Of a stretch of DNA of 34,954 nucleotides, positions 31,060 to 34,954 are shown one piece after another. How positions within the stretch are numbered: position 1 is the stretch's first letter; each line of letters starts with the position of its first letter. The notes below the pieces were generated by a model. The model ran no database searches and had not been told where the DNA came from. It saw nothing but the letters and a program-made list of their open reading frames with translations. The translations under genes were made by a program, and so were the position numbers. The stretch covers positions 1 to 34,954 of the forward strand of contig CASDPA010000022.1 of assembly GCA_949282255.1 (NCBI GenBank), given 5' to 3'. The DNA comes from an uncultured Spirochaetales bacterium. Lineage in GTDB: Bacteria; Spirochaetota; Spirochaetia; Sphaerochaetales; Sphaerochaetaceae.

Positions 31060-31073
31060 TCCGGCTTGATAAT
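31045..31073 (+). promoter_or_regulatory. candidate proximal mgtE promoter
   Basis: TTGTTT (31045-31050) and GATAAT (31068-31073) are 17 bp apart and would give a 22-nt leader holding the hairpin CCCGT / ACGGG (31088-31099) just before the ATG. If this is the main promoter, the leader ORF is not on the message. Confidence 0.4.
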
Positions 31074-31101
31074 CAACATCTTTATGTCCCGTTGACGGGT
31101 T

Positions 31102-32445
31102 ATGGACAAGAACAAAGAAATCCTTTTTTCCTTCGTAAATGAAGGACGATGGAAGGATGCCGCGCTTCTGCTTTCAAAAATGAACGAGGTGGATGCGGCG
31201 TTGCTTCTGGAAAAGTTGAGCCACGAGGATGTGCTTACTATTTTGAGACTTCTGGACAAGGACCAGGCCGCGGAGATTTTTTCAAATCTTCCTGACGAGA
31301 TGATGGCCGCATTGATCCAGGAGGTCACAGGCGGCGAGATCCGTATTATTCTGGACAGGCTGGCGTACGACGATGCCGCGGACATGCTGTCGGAGGTCCC
31401 CGCGAACATTGTCCGCAGGATACTCCAGAACACAGGAAAGAAAGACAGGGAAATGCTGAACAAGTTCCTCAGCTACGCCGAGGATTCGGCAGGCTCGGTG
31501 ATGACCGGCGAGTATATCGCGCTGAAGCTGTGGATGAAGGTCTCGGACGCGCTTTCTCATATAAGGAGGAACGGGCGGGACAGCGAGACGATCTACACCT
31601 GCTATGTCACGGACGATGTGAACCATTTGATCGGGGTTGTAAGCGTGAGGAGCCTGCTGCTGAGCGACGATGACGAGCCCATCGGGAAGCTGATGGAGAA
31701 GGATGTCATTTTCGTTGAGACCTCGACCGACAGGGAGGAGGCCTCCAGGATCCTTTCCAAATACGACCTGCTTGCTCTTCCGGTTACCGACAGCGAAAAA
31801 AGGATGGTCGGAATCATCACCGTAGACGATGTGCTGGATGTCATCGACGAGGAGGTCACGGAGGATTTCGAGAAGATGGCCGCCATGGCTCCGAGCGACA
31901 GGCCGTATCTTAAGAGCAGCATTTTCTCTCTTGCGAGAAACAGGTTCGTCTGGCTGTTGGTCCTCATGGTCAGCGGAATGATAACAGGGGGTATCCTTTC
32001 AAAATTCGAAAACGCCTTTTCGGTCCTTCCCGTGCTGGTGACGTTCATCCCGATGCTTACCGATACCGGAGGAAACGCCGGCAGCCAGAGCTCCACGATG
32101 GTCATCAGGGGAATAGCATTGGATCAGATAGGGATGAGGGATGTCATAAAGGTCTTCAGGAAGGAGTTCGGCGTTGCCATTATTGTCGGATTCGGCCTGG
32201 CCTTCGTCAATTTCCTGAGGATCATGCTGTTCGGAACAGGCGGCATCATGGTCGCCCTTACCGTCGCCATCTCGTTGTATGCGACCGTCATCATCGCAAA
32301 GACCATCGGAGGGATCCTGCCGCTTGTTGCAAAGGCCTGCCGCCTCGATCCGGCCATCATGGCCTCTCCGCTGATCACGACCATGGTGGATGCGTTCTCG
32401 CTGGTCATATACTTCTCGTTGGCAGTCCGGATTCTGGGAATATGA
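31102..32445 (+). CDS. mgtE: MgtE magnesium transporter
   Basis: A 447-residue Mg2+ channel/transporter with the full family layout: N-terminal helical superhelix (about 1-125), tandem CBS domains (about 130-255, e.g. ALPVTDSEKRMVGIITVDDVLDV in outline), connecting helix, and a five-helix membrane domain with TDTGGNAGSQSSTMVIRG and a C-terminal ASPLITTMVDAFSLVIYF block in outline. The cytosolic domains close the pore at high Mg2+. No Shine-Dalgarno sequence precedes the ATG; a small hairpin does. Confidence 0.95.
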   Translation: MDKNKEILFSFVNEGRWKDAALLLSKMNEVDAALLLEKLSHEDVLTILRLLDKDQAAEIFSNLPDEMMAALIQEVTGGEIRIILDRLAYDDAADMLSEVPANIVRRILQNTGKKDREMLNKFLSYAEDSAGSVMTGEYIALKLWMKVSDALSHIRRNGRDSETIYTCYVTDDVNHLIGVVSVRSLLLSDDDEPIGKLMEKDVIFVETSTDREEASRILSKYDLLALPVTDSEKRMVGIITVDDVLDVIDEEVTEDFEKMAAMAPSDRPYLKSSIFSLARNRFVWLLVLMVSGMITGGILSKFENAFSVLPVLVTFIPMLTDTGGNAGSQSSTMVIRGIALDQIGMRDVIKVFRKEFGVAIIVGFGLAFVNFLRIMLFGTGGIMVALTVAISLYATVIIAKTIGGILPLVAKACRLDPAIMASPLITTMVDAFSLVIYFSLAVRILGI

Positions 32446-32604
32446 TTAAAAGGAGGCCGGCCTGCGAGCTTTTAAAATCAATTTCAAACTTTTGAGGCTC
32501 ATATATGCTATTTAAAAACCTATGTCCTAACAGGGCTCGATTATTCAAATTCTCAAAAAGGGGGATATTTCGGATGACATATCCGGCATAAAATAGTGCT
32601 TGTC
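32446..32604 (+). other. intergenic region between mgtE and the helicase gene
   Basis: A GC-rich palindrome AGGCCGGCCT flanked by AAAAG / CTTTT lies near 32450-32477 and could weakly terminate mgtE. CGGAT / ATCCG (32571-32585) forms a small hairpin, and TAAAAT (32589-32594) is a possible -10 box just before the helicase start, without a good -35. Confidence 0.35.
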
Positions 32605-34764
32605 ATGGTTGATTTGGATAAATTGAACGAGGAGCAGCAAGATGCCGTAACCACCACGGAAGGCTATGTCCGTGTCATCGCTGGCGCGGGATCGGGAAAA
32701 ACCCGCGCGTTGACGATGCGGTATGCCTATCTGGTGGAGTGCATCGGTGTGATACCGTCTTCCATCCTATGTGTGACCTTCACCAACAAAGCCGCATTTG
32801 AGATGAAGAAACGCATCCGCGGCATGATAGGCGATATGGATTTCGGCTTCATAACCACGTTCCATGGATTCTGTAACAGATTCATAAAGGACGAAGGCCA
32901 TCATGTCGGGTATCCGAAGACCTTCATGATCATCGACAACGAGGACCGTAAGGAGATTCTCAAGCATGTCATCTCCGATCTCGGATTCGGGCATCCATAT
33001 AATAAACTGAGTTCCCTTATCGATGAAATCAGTGCGAGAAAGCATGACCAAGCGGATAAGTATATAAAGGCTTTGACCTCTCTTGATCCTCAAGCGTTCG
33101 AAAAAGTATTGAAGAAGATTCCTGAAAGCGATGAGATGTCCTGGATTTTCTGGAAATACGTCCAGGAGGAACGCAGATGCTTCGGTCTGGATTTCGACGA
33201 CCTGGTTCTGGTTGCTCTTTACATTTTGAAAAACCATCCCTCCGTAAGGCTTGGCTGGCAGAAAAGGCTTGAGTATGTCATGGTCGACGAGTTCCAGGAT
33301 GTAAGCCGGACGCAATTGACACTTGCCGAGACGCTTTCCGGTTATCATAATAACCTTTTTGTGGTAGGCGATCCTGATCAGACGATATATTCGTTCCGTG
33401 GTGCGGATCCGAAGTATATTTTGAGTTTCACAGAAAGGCATCCGGATACGAAAACCATCGTTCTTTCCAAAAATTACAGGTCTTCAAAGGAAATCCTGGG
33501 CATTTCAAATACCCTCATCAAGCATAACCGGTTCCGTTTTGAAAAGGAGCTTTTGCCTATAAGGGATGCCATGGGAAGGACCGTATATTTCCATGGAAAG
33601 TCCGCAGAGGAGGAAGCCGCATGGATCGCAGCACAGGTTGAAGCGCTTCATGCAGCCGGTGCTGCCTGGTCCGATTCGGCGGTTTTATATCGGGCTTCTT
33701 ATTTAACCAGATCCGTAGAGGAAGCATTGGTGCGCCGAAAAATCCCTTATCGTATTTACCAAGGAGTGGCTTTTTACGGGCGCAAGGAGATAAAGGATGC
33801 GATCTGTTATCTGAGGCTTGCCCTGTATGGGGATGACTTGTCTTTCAAGAGGGTTGTGAACGAGCCGAGGCGGGGTATGGGGAAAAAGCGTCTGGCTGCT
33901 CTGGAAAAGAAGGCATCCGCGGATGGCTGCACATTGTTTGAGGCTTTTGGCAATCTTGTCGGGACCCCATTGTTTTCCAATGCTGAGATAGCCGGTTTCT
34001 GGGATCTGATGGCAACGATGAGGAAGATGGTCAAAACAGTAATGCCCGGCAAGTTGCTCGATTATGCATTGAGGATATCCGGTTATGAGGCAGCCCTTCA
34101 GGCGGCAGGGGATGACGAAAGGCTGGACAACCTTGCGGAACTGCGCCAATCGGTTGCCTGGTTTGAAAGCGAAGCCGGAGAGGCTGTGACGCTCGAGGAT
34201 TATCTTTCAAGCATCGCGCTATATACGACAGGCGATGACTATGATGATAAGGATGCTGTGAAGCTGATGACGATCCATGGGGCAAAAGGCCTGGAGTTCC
34301 CCTTTGTTTTCGTCTGCGGGATGAGCGAGGGTATCCTGCCGTCTTCAAGGGCAGTCAACAGATATGATTTGGAAGAGGAGAGGAGGATAGCCTATGTTGC
34401 CTTCACCAGGGCGAAGAACAGGCTGTTTCTTTCGGATTCCGAAGGCTTCCATCATTCCGTAGGCATGAAATGCCCGTCGCGCTTCATTTTCGACTGCGAG
34501 CGTGTGGATTTGGATTATGTTGTCGAATTGCCCGATGACCTGGTGGAAGAAACCCGGCGTATCGTTTCAATGGAAGAGATGTATTCTGAGGTTACGGAAT
34601 CCGTTTCTGCCGGATGTAAGATAAACCATCCTACGCTCGGCTTTGGAGTTATCAAGGAAGTGGTGGATGCCAAAAGCGGGGTTTTTCTTGTTCATTTTGG
34701 AAAGCTGGATACGGAAAGAACTCTTTTCATCAAAACCGAATGGCTTATTTACAATGGTGATTGA
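32605..34764 (+). CDS. pcrA: UvrD/PcrA-type superfamily 1A DNA helicase
   Basis: A 719-residue 3'-5' helicase with all core motifs: LNEEQQDAV (Q-motif, 7-15), GAGSGKT (27-33), TFTNKAA, TFHGFCNRF, DFDDLV, Walker B MVDEFQD, VVGDPDQTIYSFRGAD, LSKNYRSS, VKLMTIHGAKGLEFPFVF in outline, and YVAFTRAKNRLFL. The C-terminus ends in a small Tudor-like domain (HPTLGFGVIKEV), as in PcrA. It unwinds DNA in repair and at transcription-replication conflicts. The ATG at 32605 and a GTG at 32596 are both possible; neither has a Shine-Dalgarno sequence. Confidence 0.93.
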   Translation: MVDLDKLNEEQQDAVTTTEGYVRVIAGAGSGKTRALTMRYAYLVECIGVIPSSILCVTFTNKAAFEMKKRIRGMIGDMDFGFITTFHGFCNRFIKDEGHHVGYPKTFMIIDNEDRKEILKHVISDLGFGHPYNKLSSLIDEISARKHDQADKYIKALTSLDPQAFEKVLKKIPESDEMSWIFWKYVQEERRCFGLDFDDLVLVALYILKNHPSVRLGWQKRLEYVMVDEFQDVSRTQLTLAETLSGYHNNLFVVGDPDQTIYSFRGADPKYILSFTERHPDTKTIVLSKNYRSSKEILGISNTLIKHNRFRFEKELLPIRDAMGRTVYFHGKSAEEEAAWIAAQVEALHAAGAAWSDSAVLYRASYLTRSVEEALVRRKIPYRIYQGVAFYGRKEIKDAICYLRLALYGDDLSFKRVVNEPRRGMGKKRLAALEKKASADGCTLFEAFGNLVGTPLFSNAEIAGFWDLMATMRKMVKTVMPGKLLDYALRISGYEAALQAAGDDERLDNLAELRQSVAWFESEAGEAVTLEDYLSSIALYTTGDDYDDKDAVKLMTIHGAKGLEFPFVFVCGMSEGILPSSRAVNRYDLEEERRIAYVAFTRAKNRLFLSDSEGFHHSVGMKCPSRFIFDCERVDLDYVVELPDDLVEETRRIVSMEEMYSEVTESVSAGCKINHPTLGFGVIKEVVDAKSGVFLVHFGKLDTERTLFIKTEWLIYNGD

Positions 34765-34796
34765 GCAGCCGCGTCTTCATCCCTGATATCCATGAA

Positions 34797-34825
34797 AAAA
34801 GGTCAGGGGAAGCCCGCCTGACCTT
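34797..34825 (-). terminator. hairpin terminator on the minus strand
   Basis: AAGGTCAGG / CCTGACCTT (34799-34807 and 34817-34825), followed on the minus strand by TTTT. It would stop transcription coming from the right, opposite to the helicase gene. Confidence 0.6.
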
Positions 34826-34828
34826 GTG

Positions 34829-34862
34829 GATGGTGGATTGTATCAAGCCATCATCTTTTTTT
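34829..34862 (+). terminator. terminator of the helicase gene
   Basis: GATGGTGG / CCATCATC (34829-34836 and 34848-34855, one G-T pair) is followed by seven T. Confidence 0.75.
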
Positions 34863-34872
34863 GTGCAACGAA

Positions 34873-34895
34873 AACCTCCGTTTCGAACGGAGGTT
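34873..34895. other. perfect 10-bp hairpin with a 3-nt loop
   Basis: AACCTCCGTT / AACGGAGGTT around TCG. On the minus strand TTCG follows, so it may be the first of two terminators for a gene ending at about 34910. Confidence 0.55.
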
Positions 34896-34909
34896 CCGGA
34901 AAGCTTTAG

Positions 34910-34954
34910 CTATACATAAAAATGAAAACCTGTCCGATAATCGTAGGTGTAACA
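34910..34954 (-). CDS. possible 3' end of a minus-strand gene
   Basis: One minus frame is open from the window edge to a TAG at 34910-34912 (14 codons, ending TGFHFYV); a second frame ends at 34907 with a TAA. Two minus-oriented hairpins lie just beyond, so a gene probably ends here, but which frame is used cannot be decided. Confidence 0.25.
   Translation of the reverse strand, partial: CYTYDYRTGFHFYV

Larger units (their letters stand above)
30794..31101 (+). other. 308-bp intergenic region: promoters and leader of mgtE
   Basis: The first 120 bases show nothing recognisable. The rest holds two candidate promoters, a small ORF with a strong ribosome site, and nested stems (ACCTAC 30980-30985 / GTAGGT 31040-31045; AGGAT 30989-30993 / ATCCT 31031-31035). 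The M-box magnesium riboswitch sequence was looked for and not found. Confidence 0.5.

Noticed and set aside
30951-31101. M-box magnesium riboswitch upstream of mgtE
   Set aside because: The conserved M-box sequence blocks are absent; the leader structure is of another kind.
1-34954. CRISPR array
   Set aside because: No set of regularly spaced 20-40 bp repeats was seen; the only tandem repeats are three 11-bp units with no spacers.

Overview
The window looks like a piece of a host-associated or gut-type spirochaete chromosome (Sphaerochaeta/Treponema-like). This is an inference from the combination seen: several lipoproteins with relaxed lipoboxes (FSC, ISC, VSC, TSC), YesM/YesN-type two-component pairs, a TRAP system, kduI/kduD and moderate base composition. 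No rRNA or marker protein fixes the taxonomy.

Layout. 1-81: possible tail of an upstream gene. 117-614: nitroreductase. 671-4668 (minus): an alkD-like repair gene, then an orphan trpB followed by a condensation-type acyltransferase and a zinc-ribbon membrane protein, probably one unit from the trpB promoter. 4787-9237 (minus): two large, translationally coupled surface lipoproteins with Ig-like and fibronectin-like folds. Diverging from them at 9379-12238 (plus) is a YesM/YesN kinase-regulator pair, then an ABC exporter half-transporter (12317-14062) and a polar amino acid ABC importer operon (14156-16368) with an unusual phased ATGCAT array at its promoter.

16441-22877 (minus): a TRAP importer (dctP-dctQ-dctM) preceded by a three-gene sensory operon, histidine kinase, AraC-type response regulator and an extra TRAP binding protein. 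A direct repeat at the dctP promoter is a candidate site for that regulator. 23028-26111 (plus): a YcxB-like membrane protein and a UvrA2-type ATPase lacking the UvrB-binding insertion. 26159-28496 (minus): gntR-kduI-kduD, a hexuronate/unsaturated uronate catabolic operon whose promoter carries two GTATAC-type operators. TRAP uptake and kduI/kduD could serve the same uronate diet; no shared operator was seen, so the link rests on proximity.

28691-28763: initiator tRNA-Met with promoter and terminator. The stretch behind it, to about 30.9 kb, is accessory in character: three 11-bp direct repeats next to the tRNA, an 11-bp inverted repeat, a candidate structured small RNA with a good promoter, gene fragments, and an AbiEii-type nucleotidyltransferase with an unknown partner gene overlapping it by 137 bp. 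31102-34764: mgtE, with a possible acidic/proline leader peptide, and a PcrA/UvrD helicase. The right edge carries a row of hairpins, some oriented for a minus-strand gene ending just inside the window.

Best candidates for something new are the small RNA at about 29204-29318, the mgtE leader, the AbiEii pair, and the TRAP-binding-protein/two-component sensory unit. Promoter, operator and RNA-structure calls come from reading the sequence by eye; no folding or database search was run.
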